56,259 nucleotides of DNA from Pleurotus djamor (Eukaryota; Basidiomycota; Agaricomycetes; Agaricales; Pleurotaceae): NCBI GenBank assembly GCA_029747585.1, contig JAPEVF010000274.1:1-56259 (forward strand), read 5' to 3'. Shown here in pieces: positions 36,317 through 47,704 of the stretch (position 1 is its first letter; each line of letters opens with the position of its first letter). Under the pieces are notes generated by a model. The model saw only the letters and a list, made by a program, of their open reading frames with translations, was not told the origin of the DNA and made no database searches. Both the position numbers and the translations under genes were made by a program.

Positions 36317-36753
36317 ATTCGTCTAGAAATGTTAAGGGGGTGAGTTGGAGAGCGCTCCGATGATCTGACGTGTGGCAGCACTCGAGGATATGTACCTCCA
36401 GCCTGTTTCACTGGCATCAAAGGGGCAGCATCGACTACGCGAGCTTAATGGCCGGTGGCCCCCCACCAACAGATCATCAAGATTTAGGATGGAGGGCGCG
36501 AAGGAGATTTTTAGAAGAAAGAGAATAAAGTCTTCGTAGGGGAGAATGCGACTAGGTCCATGACCTTGGGGAGTGTCCCCTATAAGAGCGAAGAAGGGGC
36601 GCATATTCAACACACCAAGGTCATCGACATGAGGCAATCAGCCTACTCTACCATCAGAAAGATCTCGAAAACGCTCAGCACACAGAGCTATGAGTTCAAA
36701 GCTGATTACTTGATGCGTGGGTCCTCGCGGGGTAAGCCCATCTACAAAGGGCG
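36317..36753. other. Intergenic region between DUF6533 paralog I and desaturase J1
   Basis: Both neighbours are on the minus strand. Nothing recognised; it should hold the promoter of paralog I and the 3' flank of J1. Confidence 0.5.
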
Positions 36754-38555
36754 CTATTCTCTTGCGATGTTGACATCCTCCCGCACCGCACAACCATGTT
36801 TATCCTTGTAAAAGACGACGTCACCTAATAGTGGATCTCAGTCCCTGCTCCGTTTATCTGTTCGCAGGCACGTACCTGTGTCCTCGACGAACTGGCACTG
36901 GTTATAAACATCCCAAAGAGATTTAAAGGTTGGGCCATCATGGCTATAGTATTGTTCCCCGATGAACGCACGTAGGTGACGCGTGGCCTCCTTCCCGTTA
37001 TCTGAGAGCAAAGATTCATCCTTCAGTTGGATGTCGTGAGGTAGTCAGTGTGCCGGAGAAGACGCACAGNAAAGGCATTTTGGGGAAAAACTAAGTAGGT
37101 TGCGTGAGCGGCTGTGTTCGGCACTAGAAGTGCCGTGTACATACATGGTGGACGACATGGTAGTGGGCGACGTTATGGAAGAAAAACTCCCCCTGCCACC
37201 CGAATATGTCTCTGTCTATGGTAGCCGCTGCCCCACGAGGGAAGGTCCAGCTCTTACCTCGATAGTGGGGGACGTCTGGCGCGGTATGTTGGAGATAAGT
37301 GATCAAAATAACCACGAAGCACTATATATGAGCCTTGAGCATTGTCCTGTGAGATACATAGCAACTCACACCAATGCATCATACCAGTCCATGGAACCCC
37401 GTAGTACTTCAAGAAGTTCATCCCACCGAACACAGAGCAGCATGTCCATGTTACGATTATCATAAAAACCAAGCCTAGATCTGAAAGGATGATGGACGTT
37501 CGCTGAGACGGGGCGAAGAACGCTGCGTAAGCTGAACCGCGAACCATCAACTCAAAGCCTTATCCTCCGGCGACTAGTGACGCTTACGATTGAGATGGTT
37601 GGTCCATTTAGGGTACCGTTTCTGCCCCGAAATATTAAGGACTGGCTTCTTGTCAGTACATTGGAAGGTTGACCATAAGCCCGCACATACGAAAATAGGC
37701 AGGAAACCCGAGACATTGTTGGCGGATTAGCATGAAAAGCGTGTAGATGGGGGATTCGCCCAGGATCTCTCCAAGTTGACTGCGAGTGGCTGCGAAGGGG
37801 ATCCCAAGTTCTGACCGGGTGCTCGGGACGAACACCTCATCGCGTTCCATTGAACCGTGTCCCATATGATGTCCGTGATGTGTGATCTTCCAGCTGAAGT
37901 ACGGGATCCAAAGACAGGAGTGAACGATCTAGCTAATAAGTCAGATGGTGATTATGGGAAAGCCAGAAGCCGCGACGCACATATCCGATCACATCGTTCA
38001 CAGTTTGATACTTTGAAAATGCGCCATGACCACACTGTGATGATATATTTCAGTTCTGCCTTGTGAAGTTCCCAGCAGAGGGGGAGGGAACATACCTCAT
38101 GTCCGATGACGAAGATACCCAAAAATATCAAACTCTGGAACCACCAACTGAATGATCAAATTGACTGGGGGACGAAGGTGCGATGCTATCCGAAGACTTA
38201 CTACGTAGCCCAGCAAAGCCAATAAACAGCCGCCGCTGTATTTTGACTGGGACCCGTAGGCGAAGTCGCAAAATAGTTCGAGATTCGCTCTGACTGGAAC
38301 ACGAGAAACCCAGCAGCGCTGGCCATGACTAGATCTCTCGCAAGGTATGATAGTCCTTTGCGGAGGTCTCGTTCAAAGCAATGGGGCGGTATAGCGCGTC
38401 GGACGTCCTCCAGCGACCTAGATTGATCAAAACGAACGGGTCAGTAAGTCTATCTTCAGATGATGGTTTCAAATAAGTTGAGCGCACCATGACATCAGTT
38501 GGAAATCCGCCACTTCCTCTGCACTTCTCCCTTTGCCTCCGCCGTCGTTTGACAT
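36754..38555 (-). CDS. Delta-12 (oleate) fatty acid desaturase paralog J1, with a suspected frame defect
   Basis: Starts MSNDGGGKGRSAEE. Exons give SLEDVRRAIPPHCFERDLRK, the first histidine box GHECGHG, the second in WKITHHGHHMGHGSMERDEV, and the third in VAHYHVVHH. FFPKMPF, NQCQFVEDTG and DVVFYKDKHG follow. This is the order of endoplasmic-reticulum oleate desaturases that make linoleate. The join after YYGVPWTGMMHW (about 37320-37395) has no GT-AG solution that keeps ILITYLQHT in frame. An N sits at 37070 just after FFPKMPF. The gene could be a recent pseudogene or carry a sequencing error. Confidence 0.75.
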
Positions 38556-39107
38556 GGGTTTCAAGATTACGCGTCCAAGCCAAAAAGACAAGAGAGAACT
38601 GCGTAGGAATACTTTCCGCAGGTGAACTCGTCGAATAGAGTCAAAAATGTCGAGGATACAGACCACGTGGCCCTCTTTATATCAGAAACGACTGCCAGAA
38701 GCCGTTTACGAGATCAAAAACCCACACGGCCCAGTACAAAGGCAGCGGTGCGAAGAACAGGCGATAAGAAGATGACAGTCACATTGGCTTCCCATGTCAG
38801 TGGGTCCGTCATCAATGGATCATTGATTCATTTCAGAGTTCGAGTTAACCGAAGATAAGCACATAGGAGCCAAGTACACGTTTAACAAGCGTCGAGCGTA
38901 GCGAGGAATCTAAAGGATAGACGTTGAGTGAGACCGTTTGTCAAGGCAAAGCTAGTTTGGCGCTTCCGTTTGGCGCAGCGCCTAACCACGCATGTTTTGA
39001 GAAACTCTTTCCCACGATCAGGAGAAACTCCCGCGCTCTTTCCCGCACCACTCCGTAGACGTGCTTCATCGTATCCCATTCCAAACTTCAAGCCTTTCGG
39101 TTCCAAA
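38556..39107. other. Divergent promoter region of desaturase J1 and ATP19
   Basis: This 552-bp stretch separates two outward-facing starts. No further gene recognised. Confidence 0.5.
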
Positions 39108-39668
39108 ATGTCTTAGTGAGTTCCTCGCTGAATTTCACGAGGCCATCGAAACTGACATTCTCAATAAACGAAATTCTCCAAAACTCTCCGTCATTCTCTG
39201 TGTCCACCGACCTCCGCACTTATGACCGGCCATGAACCCCAACAAACCTAGCGTCATCCTCGGTCGTGCTATCAAGTCAGAGTACCTTGCTCTCGGAACC
39301 ATATTTGCGACACTGGGCGCTGCCAAACTTGCTTCTGGAGGAAGCAAGCCAGAGCCTAAACCGGCACCAGGGAAAACGTTGATTGAGACAGTGAAGGAGG
39401 CCGTTCCAATAAACGCCAGCTCGAGGTGCGCATCAATTATCTTGTGAGACCTGCGAACGGAACTGACGATGAAAACGCGCGTTTTCTCTCACATTTTCGG
39501 TTGCCTACCCATTAATACCGCAATGTTGCGCGGGTATGTCCGTTCCAGTGAGGAAGAGCAATTGTGCGTATTTTGAGCATGTTGGTTGAACTATCGACGT
39601 ACTGACTCCATAGGATGGGCAGCATCCGACAATACATTGCTGAGGCGGAGAAGGAGGCCAAGCACTAG
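39108..39668 (+). CDS. ATP19: Mitochondrial ATP synthase subunit k
   Basis: Four exons: 39108-39115, 39252-39425, 39549-39563 and 39614-39668, summing to 252 nt (83 aa). The protein starts MSYVILGRAIKSEYLALGTI, matching the short single-helix ATP19 proteins, whose GRxIxSEYLALGT segment is the signature. It ends in the charged tail QYIAEAEKEAKH. It is a small accessory subunit of the membrane sector, linked to dimerisation of the complex in the inner mitochondrial membrane. Two exons are tiny (8 and 15 nt). An open frame starting at 39232 lies partly in intron 1 and is not the real start. Confidence 0.85.
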
Positions 39669-39818
39669 ATCATACACGATGGCATGAGCCCAGCTTCGTC
39701 ATGTGCCATTTCCTTCATTAGACGAAACGAATCAGTTTATTGGTCTTACATCATGGCTGCCGCTCTCGAAGACGCGTCCAACATCGTTAGGATTGGATAT
39801 ACACGCAATATGAATCTT

Positions 39819-41543
39819 TTATCGACACTCGCGGCCCAATTTATCTTTATAGAAAACGACATCGCCTTGGTCACGGTGTTAAACCTGAGTGCTTGTTTGA
39901 CGTTGACCCGAGTGCGCTCACCTTCGTCCTCCACGAACTGACATTGGTTGTACGATCTCCAGAGCGCCTTCAACGTTGGCTCATCTGAATATCGATAGTG
40001 GTGACCTAAACCACGTTTGACATGTTCGGTAGCTTCATGGCTGTGATCTAGTCGAAGCAGGTGAGGCTATTTAGCAACTTCAGCACTACTCGTTCTCACA
40101 GAATGGGATTTTCGGAAAGAACTGAACTCAATGTCAGCCTCAACTCCGAGCGCGGGTGAAAGAAGGCATGTCACGAACATGGTGAACAACATGATAATGA
40201 GCGACGCCATGCAAGAAGAATCTTCCTTGCCATCCCAGGAGGTCCCGGTCGATGGTAGACACTGCGCCTCGCACAAATGTCCATCCTCTTCGACGATAGT
40301 GGGGTATTTCAGGGGATGTGTGTTGAAGGTAGGTTATGAGTATAACTGTTGGATGCACATCAGTGATGCCGCCCACGCACAGTGACATAAAGCGACGAAC
40401 ACCAGTTAGTCACTGTCAACCAAGGAATGCCATAATATAGTATGACATCTCTTGCGCCGAATTTACCACACGCAAGGGAAACGACCCACACCATGAACAT
40501 CAACCCCACGTCTGATGCCACGACTGCCCATCGTTGTGTGGGCCCAAAGATGGCCGCGTTGGCTACAGTGAGCCCACTCAGTTACAGGGCTGGATGAGAC
40601 CGACAAACACGCACGATTGAAGTGGTTGGTCCAACGAGGATATCCCTTAGGACCTGATATGTTGAACACTGGTGTGTGTGTCGATGTAAGTCGCCAATCA
40701 TGTCCATTGTTAGGCCAAGATGTTCTTACTCAGATAGGCAGGAAACCCGAGCATCTGCTGTCGTATGAGCATGAACATTGTGTACACCGGTGTGTCCCCA
40801 AGTATTTCTTCATATGTCAGATCATTGGCCAATTCTTCGCTCGGAAGGCCTAGGTCAGAACGCGTCTTCGGGACGTATGTTTGATCCCTTTCCATGGATG
40901 CATTGGCCATATGGTGGCGGTGATGGGATATCTTCCAGCTAAAGTATGGTGTCCAAAGAGCGGTGTGGATTGTCTAGAGCATCATAGTGATGACTGGTCA
41001 GTGGCTTGTCAGGCCTTAACGTTAACGTCCGTACTGACAAACCCAATCAGGTTGTTGACCCAACGCTGCTGAAACAGGGCTTGATGTCCACACTATGACG
41101 ACTACCGTATCAGCGACCCATCCAAAATTCTGGTCGGGTTTCCTTACCTCATGGCCCAGTACCCATAGCCCAGTTAATATCAATCCGGTGAACCACCAAC
41201 TACCGTTCATTGATGAGCACATTGTTCACCATTGAGAAAGATATGGCACTCGCTACGCCATCCATGCTCCGGCTGTCAAGGCGTTGCTGAAAATTGGATG
41301 GAAGCTTGTTTGACTAGCTAACAAGCTTCTAGTCCCCCTGATGGTTACAGCGCACAAAACAAGCATGGTGATGTCGCGTGCAATGTAGGCAAGTCCCTTC
41401 TTGGCGTCCCGCTCGAAGAGCCCCGGCGGAATCATTTTTCGAACGTCATGGATCGTCCTGGAATCGGTGAGTCGATGACTTTATACCATACCCATCATAA
41501 CAGACCATGATGAAGGAATTGGCTCATATGGCGCAGTCTTCAT
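39819..41543 (-). CDS. Delta-12 (oleate) fatty acid desaturase paralog J2
   Basis: Starts MKTAPYEPIPSSW, then TIHDVRKMIPPGLFERDAKK. The first box is GHECGHQ, the second SHHRHH in FSWKISHHRHHMANASMERD, and the third VAHYHVVHH. FFPKIPFY, NQCQFVEDEG and DVVFYKDKLGRECR finish the protein. All joins can be made in frame, including one with a GTTCGT donor after NW (about 40426) and one with a CTAG acceptor before the HSHEATEHVK exon. It should be an integral ER membrane enzyme that inserts the second double bond into oleoyl chains. It appears functional and is the closest relative of J1. Confidence 0.83.
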
Positions 41544-42015
41544 GGGGGTTTCTGTTAGGACAAGACCGTCACCGCACCAACTCAATATATGGCGCTGTCA
41601 TTGACAAGCTTCGACCTTCTCTCTCCTCGCGTACCTACATATCTCCTCGTGCATACGATGCGAGCACGGTTGTAAGCGGGCTATCTACTAAAGTCCGTGA
41701 TCTATCCGAGCTGCTGCGTTCGCATAATTGTAGCGCCTGCTGCCGGCAGCCTACTGCCGTGATGATGGGTTCTCGAAGCCCACCGCTTCCCAAGGCCCGA
41801 GTAACCTAGCGTCACTGATCACACATCGCCAAGTACACACATGCTGCAGTCTGCGTTCTCGATAAGTAGTAAATTACTTTCGAACGCCCACACATGGGGC
41901 CCCTTTAGGCCGAATCATCTCTGGGGTTTCCCGAGGTATATTTATCCCTTCCCCCCATATTTGTCGTGAACTTTCGACGCTGGTAAGACGTGTATCTTGG
42001 CCTGGCCTCGCTGTA
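41544..42015. promoter_or_regulatory. Shared divergent promoter region of two desaturase genes
   Basis: Only 472 bp separate the start codons of J2 (minus) and J3 (plus), so both promoters must lie here. I identify no specific factor site. Confidence 0.5.
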
Positions 42016-43729
42016 ATGTTTGCGCCACTTCGCTCCCTCTTTGAAGACAGTGAAGAGTATCAACGAAGGAAAGATAGGCCCTTTGTACCTTCAAAGGCCA
42101 GTCGTAATGGCCTTCAAAATGGTATCTTATTCAATCCATCCCAATAGGTTTCATTGGCGCAGATACGCGCTGCAGTCCCAAAACATCTTCATCAAAAGTC
42201 GACATGGAGGAGCCTGGGCTACGTTTTGAGGGACGTTGCTTTTGCGACTCTCCTTTGGCATCTAGCGACGAGGATTGACTCCCTCTGTGGGGTTTATATC
42301 CCGAGTAGCCCTTCCTATGCCCTCAGCTTGCTCAATCCACTTCTGAGATGGGGGCTGTGGCTTTGTTATTGGGTTTGCCAGGGCATCGTCCTGACGGGTT
42401 TATGGATTCTTGGTATGACCTTCGTTTGTATTTTAGAATTCAACTCTAATGATTGGACAGCGCATGACGCGGGACATGGGTCACTTTCAGATTACGCATG
42501 GTTCAACCATATCATCGGGTTCATACTCCACACCGTGAGCCCGGTTTTCCCATAGAAAGTCTCGTCTTCAGCTCTCATTGTAGATATCCTTCGTTAGGCC
42601 CTGCTCGTCCCGTACTATTCCTGGCGGTCGACACATCGCGCACATCACGTCCGTCCTTCTCACCTTCCCGGTCTTTTCTTGACCCCCCGCCTGACAATTC
42701 ATCAGAAAGCTACAGCATCCATGGAACGAGATGAAAACTATATCCCGAGGACCAGAACAGATCTAGGTCTTCTTCCCTCTGTTGACTATCAAGAAATATT
42801 CGAAGAAGCCCCACTCTATACCCTACTGCGGATGTTGCTCATGCAGATATTTGGCCTGCACACGTATCTCTCCACGAACATCTTGGGCTCGTCGCGCCAT
42901 CCCAAAGGTGCCAACGTAAGGATATCACGTCCAAGCACATCCACTTGAGCTCACTCGCATCTTAGCATTTCAAGCCTTACGGCGGTCTTTTCAAATCGAA
43001 TGAATACCGCGACATTATTATATCTGATATTGGACTTCTGATCATGCTGCTTTCAATTCAACACATCATCACACGAGTCGGTTACGACTTCGTGAAAATT
43101 TTCCTTGTTCCATGGATGGTCCGTGTTCTTCTTGCCGTAGCATGCCAATTCTTGACTTCGGTTCGCACAGATGACCAACCACTGTGGGTCCAATGCTTCC
43201 TCCAAACGTGCATCTTAATGATCGTGGACTCAAGGGATCGTGATGTTGACATTCCTCCATCATTCTGACCCAACGGTGCCCTATTATCGAGGGAACGAGT
43301 GGACCTTTCTCCGTGGAGCTATTTCAACTGTTGACCGTCCCTTGCTGGGTTGGGCGGGACGATTCTTCCTTCACAACATCAGCCATGATCACATCAGTCA
43401 CCATCTCTTCTCATCGATTCCGTTCTGTAGGTTCTTTCCCTCCTTCCGAGGCAGATAAATGAACAAGTCACTTCCAGATAACTTGCCAGAAGTGACCGAA
43501 CATGTCAAGGCTGTATTAGGGGAAGACTATAATTATGATCCTACGGTGAGCTGAATCTCGAACGTTTGCACCCAAAAGCCTTGATCTCATTGCCCCTCGA
43601 AAGAATTCATTCAGGGCTCTTTACCGCACATTTACCCAGTGCTGCTTTGTTGAAGATGAAGGAGATATAGTCTTCTACAAAAACAGACAAGGGAAGGCAG
43701 CGCGTGTCTTGGGCCCTCGATCAACATAG
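42016..43729 (+). CDS. Delta-12-type fatty acid desaturase paralog J3 (406 aa)
   Basis: Starts MFAPLRSLFEDSEEY; the first intron begins after KDRPF. All exons thread in frame to the stop at 43729. Box one is HDAGH (near residue 113), box two HRAHH (near 149) and box three HISHH (near 331). Other family segments are IRAAVPKHLHQKSTW, SMERDENYIPRTRTD, IVMLTFLHHSDPTVPYYR and CFVEDEGDIVFYKN. It differs clearly from J1 and J2: HDAGH instead of HECGH, and a FLHHSDP/HISHH subtype instead of YLQHTxP/HVVHH. It may have another regiospecificity or substrate; that part is inference. It is an ER membrane enzyme by family. Confidence 0.88.
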
Positions 43730-43976
43730 GAGCTCCCCTTTACGACCCCCCTCGACCTCATGCTTGATGTGTGTATCTGACCAGTATACTCTGTAGTCCA
43801 AGCATGTAGTCGCTGTCCTCCTTCGCTAGAGAATTTATGTACCTCTCCTTCTGGACAACATCTGGCGTGCCATGAGGAAGCACCCAGCCCCATCAATTAT
43901 TACCACTTTTCGAAGATCGGAGTCATCAACGATATAGAGCCGTTGAAAACAAGTTGAAAACCGCGAGGGACTTAAG
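43730..43976. other. Desaturase J3 3' flank up to the MITE-like element
   Basis: Nothing recognised besides the 3' end of J3. Confidence 0.4.
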
Positions 43977-44449
43977 GTAGGCGTCATACACTCCCCGCTA
44001 ACATCACGTGAGGTGACTCGAAATCCGTCACAAATAGTTTAAGTTGCTGAGATCATAGGGTGTAGGAGGAATTGAGCTTATCGCCTGCATTCAAACCTTG
44101 GAATATACTGTAAGAGAGATTTAAGCCCCATCTCACCGGGTGGCAATTGAGTGTTACTGAAGAGTACCGCAAGATGTGTAAACCAGGGGCAGTTTTGGAC
44201 GGCTAGGAGGCAAAGCTCCTCATTGCGTCCGACTCCCAGTACTTCGAGCAACAACGTAGCTCTGGGGCACGCTATCCTCCACTAGACATGACCAACAAGT
44301 ATATATACTGTATATCGGTGATTGTATGCAAGCGAATTCTTAACGTTCATGCGTTAAATATTTGACACGATTATTTTGACCATTCGCAAACGTTTTGGGA
44401 TTTGTCACGGTTGGGCACGTGATGTTAGCGGGGAGTGTATGACGCCTAC
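43977..44449. mobile_element. MITE-like element, 473 bp, with 34-bp perfect terminal inverted repeats
   Basis: Left arm 43977-44010 (GTAGGCGTCATACACTCCCC and onward to CACGTG) is the exact reverse complement of 44416-44449. Similarity continues inward with one mismatch (CCGTCACAAAT against CCGTGACAAAT). There is no coding capacity. The target duplication is not clear, so the superfamily is undecided. It lies at what was a splice donor region of a dead MFS transporter gene on the minus strand. Confidence 0.85.
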
Positions 44450-44667
44450 TAGTACCTTACCCCACTGACAGTGAAGGGCTTAAACCACTGCAATAGACCC
44501 AGTAAGGCCCCGGCGATAGGTGCCCCTGTTAGCGCACCAAAGCTAGCGACGTCGCTAGCAAAATATAGTGTCGTGAATTCGTGAATACTCGTGGCTTCTC
44601 CAAGGGACTGGCATGATTGAGTACGGGAAAAAGGAATACGATACCACGGTGCCGCCAGTTGAAACAC
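44450..44667 (-). pseudogene. Relic of a monocarboxylate-type MFS transporter gene
   Basis: The minus-strand frame carries FASDVASFGALTGAPIAGAL followed by a helix and FTVSG. This aligns with TGFGALIGTPIDGALLG and VFSG near the end of the intact transporter at 17732-19561. After FTVSG comes GTAAGGTA, the same intron donor position as in the intact gene, and then the MITE-like element. The following exon is not found downstream, and no upstream helices are recognisable. It is therefore a fragment rather than a working gene. Confidence 0.65.
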
Positions 44668-45000
44668 AGCACCGTATTTGCTGAGAGCCGCATGGCTTGC
44701 TAAATGATTACTGTGGAATGAGACTCCGCTACCCGCGAGGAAAGAGCGTCGGCGATTCGAAGTGAAAGTGAGGCCCGGAGTGACTATACTATATGGGTTG
44801 TCCTTCTAGGCAGCTGTCGGGGATGCGTATTTCCAGCCGCAGATGGGTTCATGAGCAATCCACTGAGTAATGGTATCGGCCATCGACGGTGATAAACTAG
44901 TTGTATTCCATGAGTGTTTCTTCAAAGTACTTGACCCGTTTACGCTCCAGGATGTGGAACTCTCGGAGGCGCGTTCAGTTCTGAAACATATAATTCATAT
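44668..45000. other. Intergenic remainder beside the MFS relic
   Basis: Possibly decayed MFS sequence, but I recognise no motif in it. Confidence 0.4.
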
Positions 45001-46536
45001 CTATGAGGTTTGAACACTGTTAGAGTCCGGTGAACATATCTCGAATTGCACAGCGCTTTCCACGATGATATCGCCGTGACCACTTCCATCCTGACGCTTT
45101 GCAAGTGTTGATAGGGGCAACGGGGTCTTCTCCTGTGTTCGCTTGCCCCAAAACTTCCAAGCATCGAAGAGGTCCTAGAGATAGCCCAAGTTTATTAAGG
45201 ACATAGGAGATGTGCTAGTCATAGTACTCACGCCCTGAGTCCCGAAGATTAAAGCCGCTCCGACGGGGACTAACACGGAAAAGTGTATCAGTAGATGAAA
45301 GAAACATGGGTCTAGTGGGGAACGCACGTAGGCCGACGGCAAGCGTCAACAAATCATCACCTATTCCAGAAAGACCCGCCGATATTCGTATAAAGGAGAA
45401 TCTATCCAAGAGGTGAGATTAAGGAACGTAAAAGCAGCGAAAGCGTGCTTACACCAGGCCAAGGGTTGGTAATACAGAGAAGATGCCATATCGAATTAGC
45501 ATTTTTCGCATCCCAAGAGCGCGCACACGCCCAAGGTTTCGGAAAGCCGCCCAATGCCTTCGTAAGTAGAGGGCTGTCGATACTACAAACTCGATCAACG
45601 TTGTGCCATAATTACTCAGGGGAATCTGAAATGTACCGTAGAAACTGAGTGCAACAACGATGGTGATTATTACCACCGCGGCAGTGATAATGGACCTACG
45701 AGTGATGAGATCACAGTCAGATCAAGAGTATCAGAATGGGGTGTGTGGGTGTCACCAACGGGATGCGAGCTTTTAGATGGCAAAACATGTGTGTCGTGTC
45801 GCGTTCGACGATAGATTTATCCGCTAACCCGAACTAGAAGGGGGTTAGGCGAACAGAGAGAATATGCAAGACCCATCATAACTCACGGCGAGAACTTCTA
45901 CGCAGATTAACAGATGGAAAATGTAAGGCATAATTAGGAGCTATCACGGAACTTAGATTGGCATCATCTTTGGAAACAACGCGGGAACAAACCAGGTATT
46001 CAGTCCGAGTTGATGGATGTCTTGCCGACGTTGCACCTGTGACAATACGCCACATCTGATGAAGTTGGGTATGGGGGAGCTGATATCCTGATCTGGAGCA
46101 AGTACATACCTCAATGGAAAAAGACAGACCAGCTGTTACGGTCCTATTGAGTCACTGGATAAGCGAGGATGACGCCAGACGGGCTAGTGAATGGACATAC
46201 ACAACAGGAGCAGCGTAGACAAGCATGGATTGGAATAAACATACACCAAAGCTCGGTGGTGTATCCAGTTGGTAGCCCACGATGAAGAGGTAGGATATAC
46301 AGGACAGCATCCACGTGAGAAGGAAGTTGTACCAAGCAGAGGTGCGGCGAATGGATCGAGATAGCCGCGCGGTAATAACTATGACGGCGAGGAGGAAGAG
46401 CCCCAGAAATTGGATCACGTTGAAAAGAACGACCAAAGGGACGATGGGGTCCCCTTCGAACCCAAAGGAATTGAGAAGTAGATTGGACTGAAAGTTCGAA
46501 AAGGCTTACGTTGACCCGGGTCTGCAGAGCCAGTCA
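45001..46536 (-). CDS. Seven-pass membrane protein, GPCR-like
   Basis: Starts MTGSADP (46536). Exons give VLFNVIQFLGLFLLAVIVI (helix 1), SAWYNFLLTWMLSCISYLFI (helix 2) and CLFQSMLVYAAPVV (helix 3), a short exon TVTAGLSFSIE, then SIITAAVVIITIVVALSFYG, LRRHWAAFRNLGRVRALGMR, a helix, and VGAALIFGTQGDLFDAWKFW near the end. The late FGTQxD...W motif before a cytosolic tail is common in Agaricomycete seven-pass proteins annotated as receptor-like. It belongs to neither the DUF6533 nor the DUF6534 type. Ligand and partner are unknown. Exons in the middle (45700-46140) are the least certain. Confidence 0.65.
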
Positions 46537-47329
46537 TAACGCAATGTGATAGATAGGAGAGTGAATGTGCGAAGAGCACAGCTCGACGAGAAGTGGGGGG
46601 TGAACAAGAGATGGTTTCGGCCTAACAGGTATACAGTCCCTTTTAATGGGAGGGCTCGAGGTTCGATCATCTTTGATTGTTTAGGAATATCAGATCTCAG
46701 ATGTTCGACGAACAAACCTTACTATGGGGATGCGGATTAAGCCACCGTAAGCTAACCGAATTCCCCAATGTCCTTGATTTTCGTCGTATGCGCGAGGTGT
46801 GTTTATGACAGGCTTCAGTACTACATAGCAGAAACCTTGAAATCGGCATTGGACCAGGCAAAGAAGGATGTAGTTCACTTGTTGTAGGAGCTTGGTAGGA
46901 GCGCCTCGGCGTCCAAATTTCGAGTCCCGAATCCAGGGGCTTTAGAGTAGGAGACAGGAGCGTTGAGACGTCAGAATTTTGATGCGGGACCATGCGAAGA
47001 GCAAGCATCAAGCCGTGGGCCCAGTGTCTTATCATTGCATACTCCGCATAAGAAGAACAACGAATACGGAGTGTAGAGATGGAAGGCATCGGTTGGGATG
47101 GCGATGCTGCGCAACAATTGGTACGAACAAGAGAACTTCAGACATTTTTTTGATAAACACTATTGGAAGAACGGAGGTCGACAGATTAAGGACAAAGCGC
47201 TCTAGCTACTGGTGATTCTCCCCAGAGAACACTCTGACTGGATTTTGAGTATCTATGTTCCGGGAGTGGGTTAGCATCCGAGAAGGCCAGGGATAAGTTG
47301 AGTAGATTTTATGGATCGTGTTGACTGAC
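46537..47329. other. Intergenic region between the GPCR-like gene and peptide P1
   Basis: Several open frames of up to 130 codons overlap on both strands, none with a signal peptide or domain. It should contain the promoter of the GPCR-like gene. Confidence 0.45.
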
Positions 47330-47704
47330 CTAGCACCACCCTCCAACACCGAAAATTACAGGAACACAGGTTCTTCCTTGGCAGCAGGGGATGGCGCCTT
47401 TGATATAAGAGGGTTGACAAGATTTCCCTTTTGGAATGCAACGATCGAAGTCGGTCGTGAGCGCGACGTTGAATTCATTCTTGGTGGTCGGGAATGGGGC
47501 AGGGATATCCTTGCCTAGAAGATAGAGTACATGACATCAATGCTCAATAATGTGACGGCGATGTAGAAAGCGCAAGGAAGGTTACACACCGACGGGGTAC
47601 GCAAAGGGAAGTATGCGGTCGACGGCGCCTGAGTCCTCGCAGGTGGTGGACGACACGATGGCGGCGAGCGTAGAGAGAGAAACGAGAGAAACAGCGAGCT
47701 TCAT
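47330..47704 (-). CDS. Secreted six-cysteine knottin-like peptide precursor P1 (99 aa)
   Basis: Two exons, 47704-47590 and 47514-47330, total 300 nt. The signal peptide is MKLAVSLVSLSTLAAIVSS. A pro-region contains DRILPFAYPVG, and the intron falls directly after it (phase 1). The C-terminal domain runs from CIPKGKSC to VIFGVGGWC. Its cysteines follow C-x6-C-x10-CC-x4-C-x10-C, the C-C-CC-C-C framework of inhibitor cystine knots. No Kex2-type KR site was seen before the domain. The same architecture occurs in P2 at 51600. Function is unknown: defence, signalling or enzyme inhibition are all possible. Two UstYa-like genes lie directly upstream on the same strand. Confidence 0.82.

Noticed and set aside
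39232..39447. ATG at 39232 as the ATP19 start
   Set aside because: The exon at 39108-39115 gives MSY joined to VILGR, which fits the family; the 39232 frame begins inside the first intron.
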